Shown in pieces: positions 23,461-34,385 of a DNA stretch of 64,000 bases. Origin of the DNA: Corylus avellana. Lineage: Eukaryota; Streptophyta; Magnoliopsida; Fagales; Betulaceae. Location: the NCBI RefSeq assembly GCF_901000735.1, contig NC_081547.1, positions 5,084,001 through 5,148,000 on the forward strand. Reading direction: 5' to 3'. How positions within the stretch are numbered: the stretch's first letter is position 1; every line of letters begins with the position of its first letter. The translations under genes and the position numbers were made by a program. Below the pieces are notes generated by a model. The model ran no database searches. It was given only the letters and a program-made list of their open reading frames with translations, and had not been told where the DNA came from.

Positions 23461-24500
23461 GATATATACTCTCACTTTCACATTCCTAAATATATAAACA
23501 TGACAGTGAAAATTATTATTAAATTTTGAATAAATCAATATTGAATTTTAAATCTAACATGATTTTTTAAGTCACTTTACGGAGTGTGGTTCTCTCTCTC
23601 TCTAACCCCCTGCCCTCTTTGCTCGGGCCTCATCTCTAGCAGCCGCCGGAGGGGGAGAACCCTTTGTTCTCCCCCTCCGGCCCTCCTCCCCTCTCCCTCT
23701 TCTGCCTCCCCCCTCTCCTTCCATCTCCTTCTTTCGCTTAACGAGCTAGCTTATTTATGTGATGCCCCTAGTTCTTTGAGCGATTTTTTTTTTTTTCTTT
23801 TCCTTCCTCTCTGCCTCTTCCCCCTCCTTCGGTCCCTAGTTGTTTTTGTTTCTTTATGTATTTGATTTGTTGTTTTTCCTGCTTGTAGGTACACTTTGTG
23901 GGTGATGCTCTTGGGGTTTTACTAAAACTTCCCACTCCTTTTGAGTGCGCCGCCGATCTCCTTCGCATGCTCCGCCGCCCATCGTCCTTTGCTGGGCCTT
24001 TTTTCAGGCCCCCACCACGATGAGCTTCCAACGCCCCTCCCGTTTTCGGTTTCCAGCGAGCGTGCGATCGACTCTTCTTTCTGGCTACTATCATCCTCTT
24101 GCTTGTAATAATGCTCAGTCTTCTCTCTCTCTCTCTCGATTCGCCCACCTGATGCCATTCGAGTTTGTTGCTTCGGTCCAGATCTTTAGATTGTAGATGT
24201 GAATGTTATCCTGGCTTTCGGGTTTAGGAGGATGAGTTTTTGCTTGGCATTCTCTACTTTCGGTGCCGAGGAATAAAAGTTACTTATGCATTGGTTTGAG
24301 TCTGTTTTGCGCAGATATGTTGTTTAATTTGAAAATTAGTCATAAGTTAGCAGATTTTGTTTGAGTCTGAAATGTAATACGTCATCTTCGATACTTATAA
24401 CCTCATAGTTTCGGCTATGGTTGCTCTAGAGCTTTTGTTCTGTGTTATTTGAGCTTTATACTCGTTTATCAATGAATAAAACTGAACTAATTTCTTTTTT
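23461..24500. other. GC-rich, transcript-like non-coding segment
   Basis: After the right flank of hAT copy 2 there is a CT-rich, GC-rich block (23584-24150), then less biased sequence ending TCAATGAATAAAACTGAAC and a T tract near 24490. The overall look is of a retroposed or expressed transcript on the plus strand, but no family protein is encoded. It includes a perfect 16-bp hairpin (23645-23681). Confidence 0.35.
23645..23681. repeat. Perfect 16-bp GC-rich hairpin
   Basis: The arm GCCGGAGGGGGAGAAC at 23645-23660 is exactly inverted at 23666-23681 around a 5-base loop CCTTT. It is the most stable short hairpin noticed in the window. Its function is unknown. Confidence 0.7.
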
Positions 24501-25600
24501 TTTTTTAAAAAAGGAGTGTGCATTGCATAAAAAGTAGGAGTGTGTAACATTTTTCTAAATTTTTTGATATGGTATAAGGCGGAATTGGGTTGATTTTTTT
24601 TTTTTTGTTTGGTTTAATTCTTAATATGATGTGTTTAAAATATATGTAAATTGTAATTCTCACATGCATTTTTTTTCATGTTCTATTAAAAATGAACTTT
24701 AAAGACATGTCATCATGAATTTAAAAAATTTATCCTACTCAATTTAGAGAGAAAAAACTGTCCCCAATTAAAATACTTTGGAAATCCAATTGTTTATTTA
24801 TCTTTTTTTTTCCTGGGCTCTACCTAATTTTAGAATTGTGTTGGCCCCAGCATACCTGGCTTTAGTGAAGTCGACCCCTTGGCAAGCAAATATCCCAGCA
24901 TATGCCAACTTGCTATTAATAATATTAGAAACAACAATAGCAATACTCCAGATGATTTAACTAATCTTAGTAATTTTTGTTTTGTCCCTATTTAGATGTA
25001 TTTTTTGAAAGAAAAAAAAAAACAATACTTATCCCCTAATCTACCACCTTATTTATAAGGCTCTTCTAATCTCTCAATTAGATTAATGTGCCCTAAATTC
25101 ACGGCATACGCCCATGGGTTATCACACCAACAATATTATTGTGGATCACAAGATGACTCACCGTGGGGTTGTCATATTTTTTTTCTTCAAAAAGGTAGAA
25201 GTGTTTTTTTTTTTTTTTTTAACTAAACTAAAATAAAAAAAAATAAATAAAAAAATAGGATGAGTAAGCTAGATTTGTGATGGTTGTAATTGGTTGAGTA
25301 GAAATATTAATTATTAAGACATAAAAAAAAGGGAAAGGGTAGAGATTTAAGAGTGAAAGGTCCATTGAAGAGTGACCAAAAAGCGAAGCCCACCAAAACA
25401 TAAAAACAAAAATAAATGCTCCTCTAGTGCCTCTCACTTCCCCCAAACCTAAAAGAGAATTAAATGCAGCAGCTGGACTACTCACCCACCCGCCCTTCCC
25501 AAAAAAAAATCTCCCCTCCCTAACCCTCCCCTCTCCCCCAACACACATGGCTAAATCTCCTCCACCTCCACCTCCACCTCTTCTTCTTCCACTCCTCTCC
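24501..25600. other. Intergenic region and promoter of the RING-H2 gene
   Basis: AT-rich sequence with homopolymer tracts. No other gene seen. The C-rich leader of the RING-H2 gene starts near 25430. Confidence 0.5.
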
Positions 25601-25602
25601 CA

Positions 25603-26191
25603 ATGTCCACCCCGCCCCCGAGCACCCCCGCTTACCTCACCAACCTCGGCCTCGGCTACGCCATCGCCGTCGCCCTCGGGTTCCTCGTCCTCCTCTCCAC
25701 CATCCTCCTCGCCTCTATCTCTGCTGCCGCTCACCGCTCCCAACGCCCATAACTACAACAACCACCACAACCACCGCGACAGCCACCACAACAACAACAA
25801 CCCCAATGATGGCATCATCCTGCCCCGCATAATCTTCGTGGCCGAGGACGACGAGGACGAGGAGCAATTGCGTGACGAGAATGTCGTTGGGCTTGACCAG
25901 AGCGTCATCAACTCCTACCCCAAGTTCCCGTACTTTCGTGGGGATGGGAATATGGGTAGCAATAGCACGACGTGCTCGATCTGCTTGTGCGAGTACAAGG
26001 AGTCGGAGATGCTGAGGATGATGCCCGAGTGCCGGCACTACTTCCACTTGTGCTGCCTCGACGCCTGGCTGAAGCTGAACGGCTCGTGCCCGGTTTGCAG
26101 GAACTCGCCGCTGCCGACCCCGCTGTCCACGCCGCTCTCGGAGGTCGTTCCGCTCTCGCAGTACGCCGCGGATCGGAGGCGGAGGAGGTGA
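25603..26191 (+). pseudogene. RING-H2 finger E3 ligase (ATL type) with apparent frameshift
   Basis: ATL-type ubiquitin ligase in two frames. The ATG at 25603 opens a frame encoding a short N-terminus and a hydrophobic membrane segment (GLGYAIAVALGFLVLLSTI), then stops at 25750-25752. In the next frame, from about 25742 to 26191, come a His/Asn-rich linker, an acidic stretch, the ATL 'GLD' motif (VGLDQSVINSYPKF) and a canonical RING-H2 (25973-26098: CSIC...CRHYFHLCCLDAWL...CPVC), then a basic C-terminus. ATL proteins need the membrane segment before GLD and RING, so one base change between about 25700 and 25752 seems to split the gene. The long Pro/Ser-rich open frame starting at 25427 or 25547 is the shadow of the membrane-segment frame. 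The cause could be a sequencing error in this GC-rich region or a true mutation. It resembles ATL67/ATL69-like members. The gene would be intronless. Confidence 0.75.
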
Positions 26192-27087
26192 TAAGATTTG
26201 TGGGTTTTTCTTTTTGGGTTTTTTTTTCTCCGTTTCTTCTTGGGTGGTGGTGGGTGGTTTGGGGTTTTGCCGTTTGATGTGTTTGTTTGGTTGCCCAGAA
26301 AAATGTATAAATATTTTTGGATAGATAGGTATTGGGGTTTCTGTTTTTTGCCGAATTATGGTTTGTGTTTGATGAAATTAGAGCAGAAAAAGTATCTTCA
26401 TCTTATGAAACAGATGGGTGTTGGTCTTTCACATAATATTGAATTCTGGGATTGAATCATTTTTGCCAAATGCATGGGAATTGGGATGTACATATGCATC
26501 ACCTTTTTTTTCTTATCCAATTTCAAAGAATTAACCTGCTTCATTCTCAGTATCTTCTAATTCTTTGCATTAGATTGCAATCCTTGAACGAAATTCTTTC
26601 ACTTTGTGTATATTTGTAAATTTCTGTGTTTTTTTTTTTTTTCATCTCTTCTTCCAATTCTATCTTCTTTCAGTGTGATTTCTGATTACATGCACAAGTC
26701 AACACACTGGCATCTGACCCATTGCAATTCCAGTATTCCAATTCGTTTTTATTTTCTGTTGTTATTTGGAAATACTATTCCTTTTTTAAGTTCATTTACG
26801 TTGTATTTGCAACAGGATTTTGCTGTTTTCGCAGCAGAAAACGACTAATCTTTAATGTAACAGTTATATATAGAGGTGGATTAAGGGTAACAGTCCTTAA
26901 TGTTAATGATGTATTTTGTTAAACTCTTTTATTTTATTTTATCAAATCAAAAACACAAAAATACTCCCAAACACTTTTCAAAAAACAAAAAAAACAATTT
27001 TACTTTATGTCACATCAAAATATTCTTTTAAATTCAAAACAAAAAAATACCTTCAGACTACAGTAACACTCAAAAGCATGCAAGAAT

Positions 27088-27123
<36 letters not shown>

Positions 27124-28080
27124 TATGAGAATTATATTCTGACGGATTTCTGGTATGTTTTGTTGATTAATTTGTTTTAGGGGTGTTTTTTTTTTATTTG
27201 ATTTAAAAAAATGTTTTTATGTGACATAAAAGTAGAAACTAATTTTATATTTTGAAAATGTTTTGTATTTTGCATTGTTGGTTAATATTTTTATATTAAA
27301 AACAGAAACAAAAAAGCAGAAAGCATAAATTTTAAGGAAGCCTTGAGGTTTTTTTTTTTTTTAAAGTATATATTCTTGAGTTTATGTTTGTCGGAATATA
27401 AAAATTTCTTGCAATTCAAGCACTGCCAGTAACATCCTTCTTCGACGTTGCCAGTAATTGCAAATTCAGTATTTCCGAAGCTTCACAGAAAACTAAGAGA
27501 TAATTCATTTTATGGTGAAAACTTTGGTAAAATCTAATTATTATATAGCACAAATATTATTTTTTCATTTATATATATTTTTCAAATAAACTATTAAACC
27601 TGTGAAGCTACGTAAAATCTCGATGACCATTAAACGGCTCCTCTCCATTTCTATTCCAAGCATAGAAAAGCTGCGATTGCTTTAATGGTACTACCAGTCT
27701 ACAATTGCCTGCGCAAACTAAATTATGATGAGGCCTCTAGATTTGTAGCAGTGCCTGAAGGCCCAGAAGTCTGCTAAAACAAGGTACTAATTAAGTAAGC
27801 CAATGTGCCTTGAAGGACTACAAACTTTTAGAATTGAAATTTGAAAGTAAATTAAAGTACTTCAAATAAACAACTGGAAAATTAATCCTCCCAAGTTGAT
27901 CAGCAGAAGCAAAATAATAAGAAAATAGGATTACTAGACTCTGATCTCAATATCCTCCAATACCCATTTCTTCAGCAACACTCGAATATATAATATTACT
28001 TGAGTCAGTATCAACCCCCTCCCCCACCTGTTTCTTTCATCCCAGGCAAAGTTTTCAGCTTCCAGCTTTCAGCTTTCATC
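26192..28080. other. 3' UTR of the RING gene and gene-free interval with a foldback repeat
   Basis: No further gene. A long imperfect inverted repeat surrounds an (AT)n run (see 26955-27290). Confidence 0.5.
26955..27290. repeat. Imperfect foldback (MITE-like) with central (AT)n
   Basis: The left arm contains AAACACTTTTCAAAA, then TACTTTATGTCACAT. The right arm contains the inverted equivalents ATGTGACATAAAAGTAG and TTTTGAAAATGTTTT. The centre holds an (AT)n run at about 27089-27120. It looks like a small non-coding DNA transposon. The target duplication was not identified. Confidence 0.5.
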
Positions 28081-28293
28081 TCAGGTACATGCCATTTTGC
28101 CCATTTTACTGTAAAGATATCATTTGAATTTCCATAAATCCACATGTTAAATCATCTTGTTCTCAGAAATTCATATGGTATTCATGATTTGTTAAGAGTA
28201 GTTCTAGAACTGTGACTACTGCCGCTGTTCTTTCTGCTGAAGGGAACAAACAACCTTAGAATTTTCAAATTCAGTCTTGGAAGAAGGACAGAG

Positions 28294-29759
28294 ATGCGAA
28301 AACCAAACATTTTTATGATGAAGTTTGGGGCTCGCAAGCCAATCTTTATACTGCTGATCTTTGCCATTCTCATCTCTGTTGCCACCTTCTCCAAATTCTA
28401 CTCCCTCAGATCACTTTTTCTTGCTGACACCTTCTGCAACCGAGTGAACCATGTGATCAGCCAAACTGGAAATGGAAGAGAAGTCAGCAGGATTACCATC
28501 CAGACAGTAATTCAGAAAATCCAACAGGAAATGAGTACGATGAGAGATATGCGGACTGAATCATCCTCTGCAGCATCTCTGTTGAGACACAGTGCTTTTC
28601 TTGCTGACATCTTGGGGCTTGTCGAGTCGATGCAGGCGTCTTTGCCATTCAGTGAAGAAGCTCATCAGCGGAACAAACCCAATGAGCCTGCTGATTATTT
28701 CTTCATTGAAGAGATTCGTAAGTATGTCAAAATGAAACCCAACAGATTAGGAAAACAGAACTTCATGGGAGCCAATGGAACTTTCACTAGCATTGGCCAC
28801 GCTTGTTTTGCCATGAAGAAAGAGATCGAAGAATACATGGATTATGATGTTGGTGATATCTGCAATGATGACTGGAAACTAGCTCAAAAGCTGATGGTTC
28901 ATGGCTGCGATCCGTTACCAAGGAGGAGATGCTTCTCCAGAGCGCCGCAGCTATATGGCAAGCCATTTCCCATCAACGAGTCAATGTGGAAACTCCCTGA
29001 CAGCAGAAATGTCCGATGGAGTCAGTATCGATGCAAGAACTTCACTTGCCTGGCAAGAAATTCCTCCGGCAAGGGATTCTTCAAATGTGCAGATTGCTTC
29101 AATCTTTCTTCCCACGAAGTCCCCAGATGGATTCAACATGTAAACTTGCAGCCCAATGCGAATCTGACCACTGCAGATTTCCTTATACCTGAAGTGCTTG
29201 GTATATATCGTTAAATCACTAGCTCTCTGATACTATCTTAAATCACCACTTATTTTAATTAATTTATATTCTAACAGGTGTCAAGCCGGGAGAGATCAGA
29301 ATCGGATTGGATTTCAGTGTTGGAACAGGGACTTTTGCAGCAAGGATGAGGGAGTTCAATGTGACAATAGTCTCAGCAACTATCAATCTAGGGGCACCCT
29401 TCAGTGAAATGATAGCTCTTCGAGGACTCGTCCCTCTCTACTTGACAATAAACCAGCGGCTCCCATTCTTCGATAACACACTGGATATGATTCACACCAC
29501 AAGATTTCTGGATGGCTGGATTGATTTTGTGCTGCTGGACTTTATATTGTATGATTGGGATAGAGTTCTAAGGCCTGGGGGTTTGCTGTGGATTGACAGC
29601 TTTTTCTGCTTGAAAGAAGATCTGGATGATTACATAAAAGCCTTCAGGATGTTAAGGTATAAAAAGCATAAATGGGCTGTGGTTCCAAAGCTGGATAAAG
29701 ATGATAGAGAGGTGTTCTTTTCAGCTGTACTGGAGAAGCCACCTCGACCTTTCAGATAA
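28294..29759 (+). CDS. Membrane-anchored SAM-dependent methyltransferase (At1g29790/ICA-like)
   Basis: Two exons, 28294-29200 (phase 1, donor CTTG|GTATAT) and 29278-29759 (acceptor CTAACAG), encode 462 residues. A basic N-terminus is followed by one hydrophobic signal anchor (about 17-33), giving a type II Golgi-like topology. A plant-specific luminal region with many conserved cysteines follows. The C-terminal SAM-binding methyltransferase domain has motif I IGLDFSVGTGTF (311-322) and the downstream VLRPGGLLWIDSFF motif. The arrangement matches plant 'probable methyltransferase' proteins such as At1g29790 and At5g40830 (ICA), thought to act in the Golgi on cell-wall polysaccharides such as pectin. 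That role is by homology from memory. An ATG six codons further in (MMKFGARK) could also be used. No defect is seen and both splice sites are canonical. Confidence 0.88.
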
Positions 29760-30185
29760 GTGTACATAAATGGAGAGTAGCATCCTGCGTTGAGGATGTT
29801 AATTTTACATCTTTGAACATTATATTGTTGATACTTTGAACATTTGATAGCCGTAAGCATATCTCTAAATCTCAAGTTTTTTTAAATTTACTTGAAAATA
29901 GTTGGAAGAGACTGGTGAATTAGCATAATGATATTGGTATTAGGTAGCTAAGTACTTGAATTTGTATATATATATATATATATATTACCCCATATAAGGA
30001 GAATGGGAAAGGGATGATCAGTAGCCCACTTTCCATGAAAAAAGGTGGGTGGCGAGCCTATGGGTGTGTTACGTGTGTAGCATTATTCTTTTATGAGTAT
30101 GTGAATTTTTCACCAAGGACTCTTGCTGCACAAAATTTTACTAGCACTTACATTCTTTCTGCAACTGTGTACTCTGATAGTTATT
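29760..30185. other. 3' flank of the methyltransferase gene
   Basis: 3' UTR and AT-rich DNA including a (TA)n run near 29963-29984. No gene seen. Confidence 0.5.
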
Positions 30186-30186
30186 G

Positions 30187-30660
30187 TTAGGTCCAAACTT
30201 GGTCACGCACGGACTGGGCGGCTCATCCTTTCTGGTTGGGCAGCTTATTTTCTTGCAAAATGAAACGCGCCGTCAACAAGCTTTCGGTCCTCTGATGACC
30301 AAGTCAGCGTACTTAAGACTTTTGAGGGAGTAAAAAGAGAAGAGAGAAAGAGAGCTCCCGTTGAGAGAGGCTAGTGTGGGTTTGGTGTATCATGTATGAG
30401 AAGAGCATTACCAAAAAGAGAGAGATGGGGAGACCTTATATGTGGCCTCCCCGAGTCACTCTTGGGCTTCCCTGGGCTCTTGTGTTGCGGCCTTTGTTGG
30501 GCGTCTAATAGGAGCAGCCTTTTTAAAGCGGTGTTAGGCTCTTTCAGGACCCTATTAGGCCTCGGGAGTCCTTTGCTCCAGAGGCTGGTCTATGAGCATT
30601 GCCATGCCTCTTTCTTAGCCAAGTCTTTGGTTTAATTCATACCAAACTCATTTTGGACCT
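30187..30660. mobile_element. Retroelement-like fragment (possible truncated LTR)
   Basis: The segment begins TGTTAGGTCCAAA and ends TTTTGGACCTA. The palindromic ends resemble LTR termini (TGTTAGG...), but the final CA is missing because another repeat starts at once at 30662. No target duplication was found. Tentative. Confidence 0.3.
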
Positions 30661-30661
30661 A

Positions 30662-30869
30662 TCGGCCCCGTTTGCCAACAGCATGGGGACGGCACTGTAG
30701 CTGGAACGGCACTATTTCAGCTATAGTGCTATCTGATTGTTGCAGGTCCTCAGTCAAAAAAATCACACAAATTTCAAAAACAACACTTATTTTATTCACT
30801 TCCCAACTAGATAATTCCAACTGAAATTATATATATATATATTTTTAAAAAAATATATTATTAAAAAAA
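30662..30869. mobile_element. Partial DNA element, same family as 38161-38774
   Basis: Starts GGCCCCGTTTGCCAACAGC and contains CACTGTAGCTGGAACGGCACT. It then runs with high similarity, in inverted orientation, to the right part of the element ending near 38774. It is cut by the 100-N gap at 30870-30969. Confidence 0.55.
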
Positions 30870-30969
30870 NNNNNNNNNNNNNNNNNNNNNNNNNNNNNNN
30901 NNNNNNNNNNNNNNNNNNNNNNNNNNNNNNNNNNNNNNNNNNNNNNNNNNNNNNNNNNNNNNNNNNNNN
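30870..30969. other. Assembly gap (100 N)
   Basis: Exactly 100 N inside an A/T-rich repeat. Confidence 0.95.
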
Positions 30970-31257
30970 ACATTTAGCATCGATAGAGGGGACCAACCCC
31001 TCGTATTTCCTTCTTGTCTTCGCTACAATTCATTCTGTTCCTTTCATTGAGCTTCAAATTGCAAAATGATTGTAATAACGGTTATTATAAATTAAAAAAA
31101 TGTGAAATAAACAAGTCGTATATATACTCTAATATTAAGACTATTATGTTCTACATTTTCGATTTATAATAAATAATACTCCTTTTTCTGTTTTTTTTTT
31201 TTCTAATGAAATGACCATTTTAAGTACTAAACGAACTCTTAGCGTGTTCAGGCTTAG

Positions 31258-31728
31258 AGCATGTTCGGAATTGTGTTTGAGAGGCTTAAAAGTGTTTTTA
31301 ACACTCAAAAAGTCCGTTTGAAAAAAAAAAAAAATACTCGTTTGGTAAAAAAATTAAAAGCGTTTTTAAGGGTCCAAAAAGTCTAATAACCTGTTTGAGA
31401 TTGCGTTTGAGAAATGAAGCTTTTAAGTCAAAAGAAGTTTTTGGACAAAAGTTTCATTTTAGGTTTTTTCAAAAGTGCTTTTTGACAATTTTTATGATTT
31501 TTGGACTCTTAAGAGCGCTTTTAATTTTTTTACCAAACAAAATTTTTTTTTTTTTTCAAACGAACTTTTTAAGTGTGAAAAACACTTTTAAATCTCTCAA
31601 ACACAATCTCAAATAGAACCTAAACATTGTCAAAACACACTTTTGGCAAAAGCTTAAAAATAAAATTTTTACTAAAAATCTTTTTTTGACTTAAAAATTC
31701 TGTTTCTTAAACGCAATCCCAAACAGGT
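31258..31728. repeat. Two interlocked foldback repeats
   Basis: Arm A (about 31258-31385, TTGTGTTTGAGAGGCTTAAAAG...) is inverted at about 31495-31622 (...CTTTTAAATCTCTCAAACACAA). Arm B (about 31389-31445, AACCTGTTTGAGATTGCGTTTG) is inverted at about 31660-31728 (AAACGCAATCCCAAACAGG). The order is A, B, A', B', so the two stems interlock. No coding sequence. Probably MITE-derived. Confidence 0.6.
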
Positions 31729-32176
31729 TCTTTAGCAATCTCTAATTATAGTGCACGCAAATTTAGCTTAGGGTCAAAATTTAATTTCAAATTTTACATA
31801 AAAAAAAATAATAATAATAATAATTAAATTTAAACTGTTAGAATATATATATATATATAAACCAAATGATGGAGTAAAAGTCCGACAAAGAAGACATCCC
31901 AAACAACAAGCAAGATGGTAGACAATTTGGGTTGCATGAGGCTAAAAACATTGCAATGTGTTGCATGTCCCCACGTGTCGGCCTCTCGTCACCACAGGTA
32001 GAACAGGAATCTTTTACTTGTGGGGCCGGATTGTACTACGAATCATTCAAACTTAACTCAATTTCCGGACTATATTTAATATATATGATAAGGTCATGTT
32101 GACGTAACACATGATATAATTCTTTTATATTATTATTATTATACTATTTCAATAACCTTGAGATTATATTATACCA

Positions 32177-33600
32177 GGGCTGACAATTTTGATACGACCT
32201 GTGAACCTGATACGAACACGACACAAAAAAAAAACAGATATTGGGTTTTGCCTTATCGGGTTTGGGTCTTAATCAGGTCTACCCGTTTAAGACCCGGTTA
32301 ATTCGTGTCTAGCGAGTCTACTCGACGGGTCTGGCGGGTCGACCCACCAGACACGGTTATTGTTCGGGTCTGGCAGGTACCTGTTAGACACGGTTACTGT
32401 TCGGGTCTGGCAAGTACCCGTTAGACCCGGTTACTGTCCGGCTCTGACGAGTACCCACCAGACCCGGTTTTTTTTTTTTTTTTTTTTTAAAAAAAAGGGT
32501 CAAAAAATGAACATATTTGTAGTGTTTCATAATTCATATCTTTAATTACATGGGATGGATCATGGAACCTTCGAGACTTCAAGTGGACAAGTATTTTGTA
32601 ATGAATTATGAATTTAATGTTGATGTAGTTTTGAGTTTTGTGTTTTTTATTATTATTATTTTGTTTTTGTTAGCTTTTTTTTTTTTTATCTTTTTCTTTA
32701 TTGCTATGATGGAAATGTTGACACATTTTATCCCTCAATCTCATTCATATTTTGATCATTTTGAAATAGAAATTTTAGTTTTGTCCCTACTTAGACTTTG
32801 TACTTTATGAGGTATTGATGAGGGCCAAGTGGCTTACTAGTAACCAAGCGTCCAAGCCAACCCCTCAAGTAGGTCCGACTTAATAGATTTTGAGGCCTAA
32901 GACAACAAATTTAGGTAGAGCCTTTGTTATATTTAAATATTTAATTAAATGATTTTAATTTAAAAACATTCTTCTTGCTTTTTGTCCTTAATTTTTTTTT
33001 CCAAATGATTTGCAAAATTCATCTCTGTTATGAGATATTTAATTTCAACATATTACATATATCATATTTTGTGTTGAAATATACATAGTTCTTTTTTAGT
33101 GAAATGTAATTTGAGCAAAATTAAATTTCTTTATACTAAAAATTATTTTAATAAATGAACTTAGTCAATATGCTTGCTTATTTTAAGTTTAGGTGAAATC
33201 ATGAGTTTAGTAATTTCCTTTGGAGTACAATTACAGTCACTTTCCATTTTTTTTTTTTTTTTTTGTTTTTTCTTATCATTTATAAAAGCCTTTAATATCT
33301 TGGAACTCAATTTTTTGCATTGACAGTGTATCGATGTATTATTATTACAATTTTGAAATTTATTTTTACTTTTATTTTTATTTTATTTTATAGTTTAGGG
33401 TTTTAACAGGTCGGGTCGGGTCTACCCGATTATTTTTAACTGGTAAACGAGTCGGGTTACCCGACTATTTTCGTGTCATAATTGTGTCATGTCCGATTAC
33501 CCGTTTAACTAAACGGGTCGTGTCTGTGTATAGGCTAATCGTGTAATGGGTACCCGCAGATCGTAATCGGGTCGTATCATGTACCCATTTTGCCACCCCT
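32177..33600. mobile_element. Non-autonomous hAT-type element, 1.4 kb
   Basis: Flanked by perfect 8-bp duplications TTATACCA at 32169-32176 and 33601-33608. The ends are inverted: GGGCTGACAATTTTGATACG on the left, and CGTATCATGTACCCATTTTG then CCACCCC on the right. The interior has a 37-bp minisatellite, poly(T) tracts and subterminal GGGT/ACCC motifs in both orientations. No transposase is visible. Confidence 0.65.
32320..32468. repeat. Minisatellite, about 37-bp unit, four copies
   Basis: Units begin GGGTCTGGC and contain GTACCCGTTAGACCCGG with variations, spaced about 37 bases apart, within the hAT-type element. Confidence 0.6.
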
Positions 33601-33608
33601 TTATACCA

Positions 33609-34285
33609 TGATCTCTTCTCTTCACATTCATCATGCTTATATTATGTTTAAATAATTATAAATAATAAATTAGAAAAAAAAATAATAATAATAATTATAA
33701 ATAATAATCTAGCTACCTCGTCTAAAAATATAGGTTATGTATATTTTAAAATCCTACTATAAGCATATGATTTTTTTATTGAGAAATGATAATATATATA
33801 TATATATATATTTCATCCAATCTTCACCCATTTTCGTATGAGTTTAACTTCAATGCGGACTTTTGCATCCCTTGATAAGAGATTGGCACATAGTAAAAAT
33901 GCACAAAATTATCTTACAGCCTAAAACACTAGATATTTTCTTATTTCTTCTCTCCAATTTTTTCATTCCTGCCGACAACTCCTCTCCCATTTTTTCTTCT
34001 TTCTTCTTCTTCCTTCTGCTGAAATGCTGGCCTTGACCTACGGCTGGGTCACGGCAGGGGCTTTAGGGTGATTCCTTTAGGGCGATAAAATCCCTAAAGG
34101 AACCTTCCCTTCTAGAATTTAGTTTTGAATAAAATTAAAAAAAAAAAAAATAAGGCATTACAATCGAATTTTGAGACATTAGAATCGATTTTTTAGGTTG
34201 GTTTTGCGTTTTTCGGTGGGTCTATTGGGTTCAGCGGCCAAGGGTATTTTTGATTTTTTTTTTTTTTTTTTCACTTTGATTTGCT
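33609..34285. other. Gene-free interval
   Basis: AT-rich DNA with a (AT)n tract near 33790-33810. No gene or bounded repeat identified. Confidence 0.4.
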
Positions 34286-34385
34286 NNNNNNNNNNNNNNN
34301 NNNNNNNNNNNNNNNNNNNNNNNNNNNNNNNNNNNNNNNNNNNNNNNNNNNNNNNNNNNNNNNNNNNNNNNNNNNNNNNNNNNNN
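34286..34385. other. Assembly gap (100 N)
   Basis: Exactly 100 N, preceded by a T tract. Confidence 0.95.

Noticed and set aside
23584..24196. Overlapping open frames on both strands in the CT-rich segment
   Set aside because: They are caused by biased composition with few stops. No domain is recognisable in any frame.
25427..25740. Long proline/serine-rich N-terminus for the RING protein
   Set aside because: It is the shadow of the frame that encodes the ATL membrane segment. Low-complexity PPPP/SSSS runs arise from reading that GC-rich sequence one base off.
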